This document shows, piece by piece, positions 15,886 to 24,282 of a DNA stretch of 43,310 nt (within the stretch, counting starts at the first letter, position 1; every line of letters begins with the position of its first letter). The stretch lies in the IMG/VR virus record IMGVR_UViG_3300045972_000230, positions 1-43,310 of that record; one strand, written 5' to 3'. The position numbers were made by a program, and so were the translations under genes. The DNA comes from a virus. The notes under the pieces are model-generated. The model was not told the origin of the DNA, did no database searches, and saw only the letters and a program-made list of their open reading frames with translations.

Positions 15886-16374
15886 TCAGAGCGGCAGCGC
15901 GCGCTTGATGTCGAAGAGCATCGCGCCGTTACGCGTCATGCCGAGGGCCATCAGGTCGAGCTTCGTGACCAGCGCCTTGATGTCCTCCGAGTAGTCGTCC
16001 TCGATGCCGACGATCCGACAGCTCTGGATCGCATCGACGATCGTGTGGAGCGGATCGAGCGGCTCCGAGTACTCCGCCACGAACGGAAAGCGCGCCGCGC
16101 CGATCGACCCTAGGCCGAGCAGCGAGAGCACCGGCATCAACTCCACCCAGCGCGTCCGGAGGAGCGTGATCGTGAAGGACTCGATCGAGTACCGGCCCGA
16201 CGTCGAGCCGACCGGCATGCCCGTTCGATCGTCGTCGTAGACGTTCTCGGCCTCGAGCTTTTCCTTGTAGTTGCACGCCAGGACGCCGCGCACGGGCACC
16301 GGCGCGGGGAGGAAGAACTGACAGCTCTTCGCGCTCAGGATCGAGCCGTTCAGGACCGTCGCCATTTCGATCAT
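15886..16374 (-). CDS. Tail tube protein
   Basis: The 162-aa protein starts at ATG 16374 with GAGGA upstream; ATG 16365 is an alternative. It immediately follows the sheath gene, as tube genes do in contractile-tail phages. The content is beta-rich (ATVLNGSILSAKSCQFFLPA, then RYSIESFTITLLRTRW) with a helical segment near the C-terminus (EDIKALVTKLDLMAL), compatible with the gp19/FII tube fold. Family identity is inferred from size and position. Confidence 0.75.
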   Translation of the reverse strand: MIEMATVLNGSILSAKSCQFFLPAPVPVRGVLACNYKEKLEAENVYDDDRTGMPVGSTSGRYSIESFTITLLRTRWVELMPVLSLLGLGSIGAARFPFVAEYSEPLDPLHTIVDAIQSCRIVGIEDDYSEDIKALVTKLDLMALGMTRNGAMLFDIKRALPL

Positions 16375-16389
16375 GTTCTGGATCCTCTT

Positions 16390-17853
16390 TCAGAGCGACT
16401 TGACGAAGCCCGCGGTCACCGCGAACTTCTTGATGTAGGCCAGCGAGACGGTGCCGATCGACGCGTTGACCGTCGCGCCCGCGTTGCTCGAGATGTCGTC
16501 GGTACGCGAGACCGTGAACTGGATCGCGTCGACCTGGCCGGTCAGCTCCGCCGCGATCGCAGCGTTCGCCGCGGCCTCGATGCGGAGCGCGGCGCCCTCC
16601 GAGATGTAGCGCTGGCCCTGCGCGCCGACCTTCAGTGATTTCCCGACGCCGCGCGACAGGGCCTTGCTCAGGATCTCGTAGGCGATCTCGCAGGCCCGGT
16701 TGATCGTGCGCGCGTGCTGGAGGTAGACGAAGTCAGACCCCGACGGCGAGAGGAGCGGGGCGTTGGTGAGGTAGCTCCCCTGCCGACCGGGGAAGCTCCG
16801 GAGCGTCGCCAGGCGAAGCGTGTCGAGGCCCGGGTTCAGGAACTCGTCGTGATGGTTCGGCCCGCCGCGCACGTCGGACACGCCGAACTGGTCGACCGGC
16901 CCGCGCTCGACATACGCCGGATCCTCGCCGAGCGGGATCTGGAGCGCGCGCGCGAAGAGTGCGAGCCCGACCGGGCGGGACTGGATGCACGACGTTGTTC
17001 CGCGGTTCGGGAAGGGCGACACCACGTCGCCGACGTCTGCAGCGACGACGACGTCGAGCGAGGTGGACGCCGAGAAGAGCCCCGAGAGATAGGTGGCATA
17101 CGCCGCCTCTGTCTCGGTCCCGTCGGTCTTGCGAGCGCGCGCTGTGCAGACCGCCGACTTGAAGCGCCCGGTCAGCTGCAGCGCCTTGATCCAGGCGTCG
17201 AGGTTCGTCACCGTGGTGGCGTCCGCGGGGCCATCGTAGAGCACGAGCTCGAACGGCTCACGGGTCAGCCGGAGAGCTTCGAGAGCGTTCACCAGGTCGG
17301 CGTTGCTGTTCGTCGGCCCCGTCGTGGTGCAGCTGATGATGTCGCCCGCAACCAGCGTGCCGACCGCGAGATCGATCTTGACGCCCGAGTTCGGGATCAG
17401 GATGAAGATCGCCGTCCCGAGCGACTGGACCGCGCTCTCCGTCTGCCCGCCGTCGAGCGAGTACGTGTAGGCCCCGCCCATTACGCCGATCGTGCACCCG
17501 GTGGTGATCTTGATCTTGACGTTGAAGGCGTCGTTCGGCTTCTGGGTGACGTCGCCGGTCGGAACCGACGTGCCCGTCCCAACCAGCGCGACCGTGCCGT
17601 ACGCGCCCGGCGTCGAGCCCGCGCCCTTGACGAGCAGCATCGGGTTCCCCGAGACGGTCATGGCGTACGCGGCGTCCTCGAGCAGAGCGCCGCCGCCGAA
17701 CTCGGCCAGGGCCGGGTCGGTCTGCAGGAACATCTCCGCGCGGTTCACCGTGCCGAGCTCGCTCGGGGCGATGATCGCGCCGACGCCCACGTCCGACGGG
17801 CGAACGGTGCCCGTCCCGCCGTCAACCTTGCGAATGCTTACCGCGGGGATCAT
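16390..17853 (-). CDS. Tail sheath protein
   Basis: The 487-aa protein has its start overlapping the upstream stop (ATGA). It resembles the DUF2586 type of contractile sheath: an N-terminal beta part (VRPSDVGVGAIIAPSELGTV) and a C-terminal core with LDTLRLATLRSFPGRQGSYL, TNAPLLSPSGSDFVYLQHA, RTINRACEIAYEILSKAL and a final strand VSLAYIKKFAVTAGF. These correspond to the conserved C-terminal domain that packs against the tube. It forms the contracting outer layer of the tail. Confidence 0.88.
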   Translation of the reverse strand: MIPAVSIRKVDGGTGTVRPSDVGVGAIIAPSELGTVNRAEMFLQTDPALAEFGGGALLEDAAYAMTVSGNPMLLVKGAGSTPGAYGTVALVGTGTSVPTGDVTQKPNDAFNVKIKITTGCTIGVMGGAYTYSLDGGQTESAVQSLGTAIFILIPNSGVKIDLAVGTLVAGDIISCTTTGPTNSNADLVNALEALRLTREPFELVLYDGPADATTVTNLDAWIKALQLTGRFKSAVCTARARKTDGTETEAAYATYLSGLFSASTSLDVVVAADVGDVVSPFPNRGTTSCIQSRPVGLALFARALQIPLGEDPAYVERGPVDQFGVSDVRGGPNHHDEFLNPGLDTLRLATLRSFPGRQGSYLTNAPLLSPSGSDFVYLQHARTINRACEIAYEILSKALSRGVGKSLKVGAQGQRYISEGAALRIEAAANAAIAAELTGQVDAIQFTVSRTDDISSNAGATVNASIGTVSLAYIKKFAVTAGFVKSL

Positions 17854-18416
17854 GCGCTCGTTCCTTTGCTCAGGGCCGGCAGCGGCCTTGAAATTTCTTC
17901 AGGGAGGTCGGGAATCATGAATTGGAAGGTCAGCTCCGCGAGGAGCTCGAGCCCGAACGCGCGCTCCTTCGGGACCGTGAAATTTGTGGCGCCCCACACG
18001 GCATTTCCGAACGCCACCGACTGCACGGCGCGCTGGACCCAGGTGAAGAGCGTGGAGACCGCGTCATCCTGCGCGCCTTCGTCGTTGGCGTTGTCGCCGT
18101 CGTAGGCCCAGACCGAGACGACCATCGATCGAGCCCAATCCGAGAGGGGCCGCACCGTGTACTCGGGGACGAGCGGATCGGCGCCGACCTCGCGGAGCCC
18201 GACCTGCCGCGGGTTGACGATCTTCCCCGCCGCGCCGCTCTCTGGCGAGCCCATGAAGACGACACGATTGGCCTGGCCGCCGCCCTGATTCAGCTGCTCC
18301 GCGCGCGCCTTCCAGCCTCGAGCAACCGATGCGGTGACGCCGCGCGCGGCGAGGTACGCCGCGACGCCATCGACGAGTTGCTTCACCGGCGGAATGAAGA
18401 CGACGGGGCCGCTCAT
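17850..18416 (-). CDS. Tail terminator or completion protein
   Basis: The 188-aa protein starts at ATG 18416, overlapping the upstream stop (ATGA). Visible segments include VKQLVDGVAAYLAARGVTAS, RVVFMGSPESGAAG, SMVVSVWAYDGDNANDEGAQ and LFTWVQRAVQSVAFG. The pattern of an amphipathic N-terminal helix, central strands and a long helix matches tail-terminator (gpU-like) proteins. It lies between the gpG-like gene and the sheath, where these are found. Confidence 0.65.
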   Translation of the reverse strand: MSGPVVFIPPVKQLVDGVAAYLAARGVTASVARGWKARAEQLNQGGGQANRVVFMGSPESGAAGKIVNPRQVGLREVGADPLVPEYTVRPLSDWARSMVVSVWAYDGDNANDEGAQDDAVSTLFTWVQRAVQSVAFGNAVWGATNFTVPKERAFGLELLAELTFQFMIPDLPEEISRPLPALSKGTSA

Positions 18417-18784
18417 AGAGCACGCCCGATCACGCGCTTCGCCGCCGCGTGGATGGCTGCGACGTAGCTGCGCGGCACGGCACCGGACGCGGGATCGATC
18501 AGGATCCGACGCGTCGAGTTGTGGAAGACGTTCACGCCCGCCAGGATGACGAAGACGACGTCCGCGACGGCCTTCGCCGTGATCGCGCTCGCCGCGTTGA
18601 CGAGCGCGCGCTTGCCGTCGCTCTTGCGCGGGAGCCACGGAGCGCCCCCCGGCGTCGTCCCAGCCTTCGCCGAGGCGCGCGCGAGCTCCTGGATCGCCGG
18701 AGCCGCCTCGGTCGCGATCGCTCCGCCGAGCCCTCCGATCGTACGGAGCGCCGCCGCGAATGCGGAGAGGGCCTCAGCGGCCAT
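18413..18784 (-). CDS. Head-tail joining or virion morphogenesis protein (gpG/HK97 gp10-like)
   Basis: The 123-aa protein overlaps the previous gene by 11 bases. A helical N-terminus (AALRTIGGLGGAIATEAAPA) is followed by GGAPWLPRKSDGKRALVNAA. This matches the G-x-x-W-x-x-l-x-p-x-T-x-x-x-G-k pattern of phage virion-morphogenesis proteins. Next come GVNVFHNSTRRILID and VPRSYVAAIHAAAKRVIG. Synteny with Mu-like and P2-like heads supports the call. Confidence 0.7.
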   Translation of the reverse strand: MAAEALSAFAAALRTIGGLGGAIATEAAPAIQELARASAKAGTTPGGAPWLPRKSDGKRALVNAASAITAKAVADVVFVILAGVNVFHNSTRRILIDPASGAVPRSYVAAIHAAAKRVIGRAL

Positions 18785-19250
18785 TGCGATCCTCCCCGCG
18801 TCCCGCGTCCGCCTGGCGACGCTTCGACGTGTAGGGGCTCGCCTCCGCGTAGGAGATCGGGCCCCCGCGCGAGATCGCCGAGGACGCCGCCGCGGAGAGG
18901 AGCGGCAGATCGTAGAGCCCGGTCACCGAGTCGGCCGCGGCCGTGATCTGGGTGTACGCCAGGGCGGCGCGCTCCTCGTGAAGCTTGATCGTGTCGTCGG
19001 CCGGATTCGCTCCTCGCTTGAGGTACGCGTCAGGCGTGACGATCATCGTGATCCACCGCCAAACGACGTCGGGGACGCCGTTCGGGAAGGTCACGTCGTA
19101 GCGCTTGCGGAGCTGCGCGTAGACCACCGCGCGGACGCCCGCGATCGTCGCATCGAGGTATCCCGCTTCGCGGGCCTCGAGGAGATCGACGTCCCCGCCC
19201 GGCATGGCCGTGCGAAGACGAAACGCGGTGACGTCTGCGGAGGTGGTCAT
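18774..19250 (-). CDS. Head-tail connector protein (DUF1320/gp36-like)
   Basis: The 158-aa protein has an all-helical core (AREAGYLDATIAGVRAVVYA, then LRKRYDVTFPNGVPDVVWRW). The R-Y-x-V-x-F motif is typical of DUF1320 Mu gp36-like and gp6-like connectors. A second helical segment follows (TIKLHEERAALAYTQITAAA). It stands at the head-to-tail gene boundary. Its last residues overlap the next gene by 11 bases. Confidence 0.7.
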   Translation of the reverse strand: MTTSADVTAFRLRTAMPGGDVDLLEAREAGYLDATIAGVRAVVYAQLRKRYDVTFPNGVPDVVWRWITMIVTPDAYLKRGANPADDTIKLHEERAALAYTQITAAADSVTGLYDLPLLSAAASSAISRGGPISYAEASPYTSKRRQADAGRGEDRNGR

Positions 19251-19258
19251 CGTTCAGA

Positions 19259-19555
19259 TCAGGGAAGCGCCGGGGTAGTCGGAGCGGCGACGGGGGCGAC
19301 GACCGGAGCCGCCGGGGTGTTCGCGGCGACAGCAGCGGCTAGAGCGGCCGTGCTCGCAGCCTCGGCCGTGGTCGCGGCGAGGAGCGGGGTCACATCGACG
19401 CCCGGGTTTGCCGCGCGGAAGGCCTGGACCGCGTCGGCGATCCGTTGGCTGATGCCGCTGAGCGCGACGATCGCGCTCTCCACGACGCTGGTCTGCGCCG
19501 TGGTCGCCGCGACCGACGCATCGATCGCCGCCTGGGTCTCTGCCTGGTTGCTCAT
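19259..19555 (-). CDS. Small Ala/Thr-rich virion-type protein
   Basis: The start is ATG at 19555 with GGAGAA about ten bases upstream; the product is 98 aa. It is helical and Ala/Thr-rich (SNQAETQAAIDASVAATTAQ, then SGISQRIADAVQAFRAANPG) with an Ala/Pro/Val-rich end. It has no known motif and lies in the head gene block. A minor capsid fibre or decoration protein is conceivable. The 92 bases before it contain only a 14-base palindrome at 19582-19595 and the ribosome-binding site. Confidence 0.65.
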   Translation of the reverse strand: MSNQAETQAAIDASVAATTAQTSVVESAIVALSGISQRIADAVQAFRAANPGVDVTPLLAATTAEAASTAALAAAVAANTPAAPVVAPVAAPTTPALP

Positions 19556-19647
19556 GTTCGTCCGTTCTCCGGTCTTCTTCACGGGCTCGAGCCCGGGGGT
19601 CGCGCGAGGTGCGCGCCCTACCGGGCCGAGACCGATCCGACGACAGG

Positions 19648-20361
19648 TCAGCCGATGATGAGCCAGTCGAACGTGCACACCGCGGTTGCGAGCGTCGCCT
19701 TCGCGTTGTCGATCGCGTTGACGACGAACGTGCCCGCCGTTCCGACGACGCGGCTGGCGACCGGCGCGTCGAGCTCGACGAACGTGGTCAGGACGCCCGC
19801 GCCGGGGTCCTTCATCGCGAGGAAGATCCGAGACGTCGCCGTGAGCACGACGCCCGTGATCTGCTTGGTGCCTGCCGCGAGCGTGTTCGTCCCGGACTGG
19901 ATCCGGGGCTGCAGCTCCATCGTGTCGGACTCGGTCGGGAGCAGCTCGACCTCCACCAGGAGATCGTCGGAGATGCCGTGCACGACGCCCGCCGCGCAGC
20001 CACCGGGGGCCATCGTGACGGTCTGATCGTCGAGCGCGTAACAGACCTTGCCGCGATCGGTGACGAGGACCGGCGAGCCGGCATCGTTCGCCATCAGCTC
20101 GCAATAGACCTCTTCGCCGTACTCGATGTTGGCCGACGCCGCGCCGATCAGGCCCGCCGTGTTGTCGACCGTCTCGGCGAAGATGCCCTTCACGACGCCC
20201 GTCTTGCCGGTGTCCGCCGGGGCGTAGTAGCCCGCGCCGGTCCCCGCCGAGATGAGCATCGCGAGCCCGCCCTTGATCGCCTTCACGCCAGCGGCGAGAG
20301 GGACGAGCTCGAACGTGATCCGCTTGTACGAGCGGCCCGTGTCCTTGAGAAGTGCAGTCAT
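19648..20361 (-). CDS. Head decoration-type protein
   Basis: The 237-aa protein starts at ATG 20361 with AAGGAAAG upstream, directly after the capsid gene. It is beta-rich with Gly turns (GGLAMLISAGTGAGYYAPAD, ANIEYGEEVYCELMANDAGS, TDRGKVCYALDDQTVTMAPG). This resembles decoration proteins that follow major capsid genes. It ends in strands (ATLATAVCTFDWLIIG). The function is inferred from position and fold-like pattern. Confidence 0.65.
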   Translation of the reverse strand: MTALLKDTGRSYKRITFELVPLAAGVKAIKGGLAMLISAGTGAGYYAPADTGKTGVVKGIFAETVDNTAGLIGAASANIEYGEEVYCELMANDAGSPVLVTDRGKVCYALDDQTVTMAPGGCAAGVVHGISDDLLVEVELLPTESDTMELQPRIQSGTNTLAAGTKQITGVVLTATSRIFLAMKDPGAGVLTTFVELDAPVASRVVGTAGTFVVNAIDNAKATLATAVCTFDWLIIG

Positions 20362-20385
20362 GGTGCTTTCCTTGTTCCTTTCTTC

Positions 20386-21453
20386 TCAGGCCGCCTTGAA
20401 CTTGAAGAACGCGTACGGGTGACCGGGGCCCGCCAGGTTGCGGCCGTGGGTCAGCCACTCGAGCTTCTGCGCGCGCGCGAGGAGCACGTTCGCGCCGTCC
20501 TGGCCCGTGTAGTACTGGATCGCGAACGGCTCGCGATTCACGTAGACGAACGCGCCGAGCTGGCTCGACGTCATCTGCTCGCAGCCGATGTACCAGCTGG
20601 TGTCGTCGGTCGCGTCGCCCGTGATCGAGCTCGCGAACTCCGGAGCGATGACCGGCGTGTTGAGGCCCCAGCGCTTGATCACGCCCTCCACGTCGGTGGT
20701 GCCGCCGCCGCCGCCGTTGGAGCTCATCGAGATGAACTTGGCGTCCGTCAGAGTAACGGCGCGCGTCTGCAGCGCAGGCGGAGCAACCAGGAACTTCGGA
20801 ACGAGGAACCGGGGGTCCTTGCCGCTCGGCATCTTGATCGACTTGATGTAGGCGATCGCCTTGCCGACGTTGGCAAGCGCGACGTCGACCGTTACGGACT
20901 CGTCGATCTTGAGCGCGCCCGGATAGCCTCCCGAAGCCGCGCCCGTAAACAGGTTGGCGAACGTGCCAACGCCAGCCTTCTGCGGGTTCAGGAGGTGCGA
21001 CTGGCTGAAGAACGGGAGGCCGTCGTAGCAGGTCGCGACGCTCGTTCCCTCGCCCTTGAGGATGAGGTTCGCCAGCATCTTCTGCGGCCAGTAGGCCGCG
21101 TACGCGCTGATCTGCTCGGTCCACTCGGTTGCGACCTGGATCCCGTTGCCGTCGAGATCCTCGAACTGCTGGCGCCGGATCTCGAGACCCTTCCCGGCGT
21201 CGAGCGCCGTGAAGTCGGTCTCCATGATCGACATGTCGTCGTAGCGGACGTTGCCGCCCTTGCCCTGGAGCTCGATCGCCGCCGTGGAGAGGATCCAGAA
21301 GATCAGCTCCTTGCGCGACTGCGACGGGCGGACCTTCATGAAGGGGGCCCACCACTGGTTTTCGCTCGCAGCCATCCGAGCGTACTCGCGCTCCTGGATG
21401 ATCTGCATCCGCGACTCGAGGTCGGTGACGAACGGAAGATCGACGATGCCCAT
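20386..21453 (-). CDS. Major capsid protein (Mu gpT-like)
   Basis: The 355-aa protein resembles the Mu gpT capsid family. The N-terminal arm (LESRMQIIQEREYARMAASE) leads to FTALDAGKGLEIRRQQFEDL, where gpT proteins have conserved polar residues. The family hallmark CYDGLPFFSQSHLLNP (gyDGxxfFsxxH) follows. The C-terminal half is beta (DTSWYIGCEQMTSSQLGAFV, then NREPFAIQYYTGQDGAN). It lies directly after the protease-scaffold gene, as in Mu-like heads. It forms the capsid shell. Confidence 0.9.
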   Translation of the reverse strand: MGIVDLPFVTDLESRMQIIQEREYARMAASENQWWAPFMKVRPSQSRKELIFWILSTAAIELQGKGGNVRYDDMSIMETDFTALDAGKGLEIRRQQFEDLDGNGIQVATEWTEQISAYAAYWPQKMLANLILKGEGTSVATCYDGLPFFSQSHLLNPQKAGVGTFANLFTGAASGGYPGALKIDESVTVDVALANVGKAIAYIKSIKMPSGKDPRFLVPKFLVAPPALQTRAVTLTDAKFISMSSNGGGGGTTDVEGVIKRWGLNTPVIAPEFASSITGDATDDTSWYIGCEQMTSSQLGAFVYVNREPFAIQYYTGQDGANVLLARAQKLEWLTHGRNLAGPGHPYAFFKFKAA

Positions 21454-21454
21454 G

Positions 21455-22129
21455 TTACTTGACCGCTCCCTGCGCGACTTCGCGCGCTGCCATCGTCTTC
21501 AGGTGTGCGCGGGCCTGTTCGGGCGTCATCGTCCGACAGACCAGCTTGTCGCCCTCGAGCGTGATCGACGGTCCCGCCTTCGCGAGGCCCATCTGGCGAT
21601 CGAGCATCGCCGCGTGAGGCGAGAGCGCCGTCGCCTGGCGAAGGTCGCCCGCCGACGTGTTCCGCGAGCCCGCCGTCGCGACGGTGCCGCGAACGCCGGT
21701 CAGCTTCGGAGCCGTCTCGAGCTGCGGGAACGCCTCGAGCGTGCGCTTCATCTGCGCGAGCGGCTGCGCCGCCAGGAGCTTGATCTGGCCTTCGGTGAGG
21801 TCCGTTCGAGCGGCGAGGATGCCCGCGCGCTCGTTCGCCTCGGCCGTCGCGCGGAGACCGGCGAGCTCGCGCTCGACCACGCCGACGCGAGCGAGAGCAG
21901 CCGCGGAAGCCTTCGCCTCCTCGTCCTTCTTCTCCTCGGGAGCGGCCTCGGCCTTCGCCTCCTTCTTGGGCTCCTCCTTCGGCTTCTCCTCCTCGGGAGC
22001 GGGCTTCTCGTCGCCATCGGGCTCGGCGCCGCCGTAGAGCGCGGCGAGCATCTTCTTCGCCTCCGCTGCGTCTTCGTCGTCGCCCTCGGCCGCCTTCACG
22101 AGTGCCGCCTTGATATCTCCGAGCTTCAT
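21455..22129 (-). CDS. Nested in-frame scaffold protein (internal start)
   Basis: Met260 of the protease gene (ATG at 22129) has a perfect GGAGG at 22141-22137, seven bases upstream, stronger than the site of the full-length gene. It would give a 224-aa product beginning MKLGDIKAALVKAAEGDDED and containing only the helical scaffold. Mu and lambda make scaffold this way from within the protease gene. Expression here is inferred. Confidence 0.55.
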   Translation of the reverse strand: MKLGDIKAALVKAAEGDDEDAAEAKKMLAALYGGAEPDGDEKPAPEEEKPKEEPKKEAKAEAAPEEKKDEEAKASAAALARVGVVERELAGLRATAEANERAGILAARTDLTEGQIKLLAAQPLAQMKRTLEAFPQLETAPKLTGVRGTVATAGSRNTSAGDLRQATALSPHAAMLDRQMGLAKAGPSITLEGDKLVCRTMTPEQARAHLKTMAAREVAQGAVK

Positions 22130-22906
22130 GTCCGATCCTCCGGCTTCTGCCATTGCCCCCGAGCTCGTCGCGACCATCGCGAGCAATGCGTCGAGCGTTC
22201 CAACTTCGTTCACGAGCCCGGCGACCTTCGCGCCAGCGCCGTGGAAAATTCCCGCCTCGTAGCCGCGCACCATGGCGGCCGGGATCCCGCGTCGGTCCTC
22301 GACCAGCGCGAAGAACAGCGCCGCGAGATCGTCGACCGTCGCCTGGTACGCGCCGAGCGTCTCCGCCGAGATCGCGACGTGAGGGTTCCCGTCGGCCTTG
22401 CGCGATCCCGAGGTGATCACCTGGACGTTCAGCCCCATCGCGCGATCCGCCGCCGTGGTGTCGACGAGCATGTGCGCCACGCCGACCGACCCAACCGCGC
22501 CCGCCGACGACGTCCAAATCTGCTCGCCCGCGCACGCGATCGCGTAGCCCGCCGAGCAGGCCATCCCGTCGGCGTAGGAGAAGAGCCGCTTACCCGACTT
22601 CGCCGCCATCGCGCGCAGCTCGCCGGAGAGTTCGAAGCACCCGGCGACATCGCCGCCAGGGGAGTCGATCCGAAGAACTACCGCGCGGCACGAGCTGGCG
22701 AACGCCGCGCGCGCGCGCTCGCGAATCGCGTCGTAGGAGTCGAAGCCCTCGGGGCCATCGTGCGAGGTCAGCGGACCGCGAATGCCGACGATCGCGACGG
22801 GGCCGCATGCCTCGCACGGCGCGGCCTCGAGGACGTCGAGCTCGACGCCGACCGCGGACGCCTCGAGCGCCACCGGACCGCGACGCGTGAATCGCGCGCG
22901 CGTCAC
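21455..22906 (-). CDS. Head maturation protease (S49/SppA-like) with C-terminal scaffold
   Basis: The start is GTG at 22906, overlapping the portal stop (GTGA); the product is 483 aa. Residues 35-260 form an S49 signal-peptide-peptidase-type domain. They include VVLRIDSPGGDVAG, DGMACSAGYAIACAGE with nucleophile Ser118, and QVITSGSRKADGNP with general base Lys170. From about residue 300 comes a Lys/Glu/Ala-rich helical region (KPAPEEEKPKEEPKKEAKAE) and a coiled coil typical of scaffold. The protease is expected to cut scaffold and itself during prohead maturation. Confidence 0.9.
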   Translation of the reverse strand: MTRARFTRRGPVALEASAVGVELDVLEAAPCEACGPVAIVGIRGPLTSHDGPEGFDSYDAIRERARAAFASSCRAVVLRIDSPGGDVAGCFELSGELRAMAAKSGKRLFSYADGMACSAGYAIACAGEQIWTSSAGAVGSVGVAHMLVDTTAADRAMGLNVQVITSGSRKADGNPHVAISAETLGAYQATVDDLAALFFALVEDRRGIPAAMVRGYEAGIFHGAGAKVAGLVNEVGTLDALLAMVATSSGAMAEAGGSDMKLGDIKAALVKAAEGDDEDAAEAKKMLAALYGGAEPDGDEKPAPEEEKPKEEPKKEAKAEAAPEEKKDEEAKASAAALARVGVVERELAGLRATAEANERAGILAARTDLTEGQIKLLAAQPLAQMKRTLEAFPQLETAPKLTGVRGTVATAGSRNTSAGDLRQATALSPHAAMLDRQMGLAKAGPSITLEGDKLVCRTMTPEQARAHLKTMAAREVAQGAVK

Positions 22907-24282
22907 TGGAGGCCCCCGTGCGCGGCGTAGTGAGCCGCCGCCGCCTCGACTGCAGCGTGCGCGCGCTCGCGCGGGTCGGCGTCGATGCTGGACTCGGGGA
23001 CGCCGTCGTTGTTGACGTCGCCGCGGATCGGGATCCCGAATCGCACGACCAGCTCCTCGATGTCGAGATCCTTCCCGTACGCCGCGAGCGCCTCCCGGAG
23101 AGTCGAGATCGCCGTCGCCGTCGCCGTCAGGCTCGCCGCCTCGACCGCGAGATCCTTCGGCCTGGAGACGTCGTACTCGATGCACGCGCCCTGCTTGAGC
23201 GCCGCTTCGCCGTGGCGTTGCGCGATGAACTGCGGAAGGATCTGGGTGTTGATCGTGTGGGCCGCGTCCGCCGCGCACCGCTTCACGATGTCCGTCTTGA
23301 TGGCCCGGAAGACGTCGGAATTTTGGAAGCCGACGCCGCCCGACGTAGTCACGTCCTGGCCGGAGATGCGGATTGAAATCTCCTTGTCGCTCGTGTCGAT
23401 GTCGGCCTGGAAGACATCGTGGCCGCGGCCGTTCGACTCGAGGAGCTTCACGTCGTAGCCGGGGCGCATCCCGAAGACCGTGTTGACGCCCCAGGCCATG
23501 ACCTGCTGGAACCAGTCCTGATGCTGCTCTTCGCTCGCGCCCGACGGCGAGACCGCGACGCGCGCCGGGTTCGCCAGCTTCGCGCCGTAGTTGGAGCGAT
23601 GGAGCAGCGCGTGCTCCTTGTTGATGTACGAGCGGCCGAGCGCCGGCCACATGCCCGCCATCCACGGAGCGATCCGGCCGCCCGGCGTGTGAAGGACCCA
23701 CCGACCGTCACCGGGGAAGATCGGGAGCAGCCCCGCGAGAGAGCGGTAGTACCAGCGGTTTTCGTTCCACCGGAAGTAGAGAAACTCGGGCTCGAGCCGA
23801 ACGAAGACGGGGAAGTCGCGGCCCTCAACGTCGAGGAGCTCGCCGACCGCGACCCCGCACTTCTCACCGTCGTCGAGGAAGTTGCAGAACTCAGCCGAGG
23901 GGATCATGTCGTCGAACACGGAGCGCGTACCGTTGCGCGCCTTCAACTCGGCGACCCCGTACGAGCCATAGAACTTCTTGGGGAGCCCGACGACGCCGCC
24001 GGTCAGCGTCGACATGAGGCCCGACACCGTCCCGTCGCGCCGCATCGCGCGCGAGAGCTGCGCGACGTAGGACAGATCGCCCGCGTCCGCGGCGCGCTGC
24101 GCCATGTCGAGGTCTTCGAGATACCACTCGAGCCGCGTGACCGGGGGAGCGGTCAGATTCCCGCCGAACGTGTCGCGCACGCGACGCACGAACGGAGAGT
24201 CGATCTCGAGGCCCTGCTGAGCATGCGGACGCGTGTACGTCGACACGCCGAGGAGAGCGTTCGCCAGGTCCCGGAGGCCCAT
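22903..24282 (-). CDS. Portal protein
   Basis: The 459-aa protein starts at ATG 24282 in a TGATG overlap with the terminase stop, with GGAGG upstream. It carries portal-type features: helical LSYVAQLSRAMRRDGTVSGL, MSTLTGGVVGLPKKF, a wing-like part (EFLYFRWNENRWYYRSLAGL), LHTPGGRIAPW, and a long C-terminal helical region. Gene order terminase, portal, protease and capsid confirms it. It forms the dodecameric DNA gate. Which portal subfamily it belongs to is not clear by eye. Confidence 0.85.
   Translation of the reverse strand: MGLRDLANALLGVSTYTRPHAQQGLEIDSPFVRRVRDTFGGNLTAPPVTRLEWYLEDLDMAQRAADAGDLSYVAQLSRAMRRDGTVSGLMSTLTGGVVGLPKKFYGSYGVAELKARNGTRSVFDDMIPSAEFCNFLDDGEKCGVAVGELLDVEGRDFPVFVRLEPEFLYFRWNENRWYYRSLAGLLPIFPGDGRWVLHTPGGRIAPWMAGMWPALGRSYINKEHALLHRSNYGAKLANPARVAVSPSGASEEQHQDWFQQVMAWGVNTVFGMRPGYDVKLLESNGRGHDVFQADIDTSDKEISIRISGQDVTTSGGVGFQNSDVFRAIKTDIVKRCAADAAHTINTQILPQFIAQRHGEAALKQGACIEYDVSRPKDLAVEAASLTATATAISTLREALAAYGKDLDIEELVVRFGIPIRGDVNNDGVPESSIDADPRERAHAAVEAAAAHYAAHGGLQ

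Noticed and set aside
19582-19595. Palindrome CGGGCTCGAGCCCG as operator
   Set aside because: It occurs once, matches none of the CTAGC sites, and lies in a short gap in the structural operon. It may only be a local hairpin.
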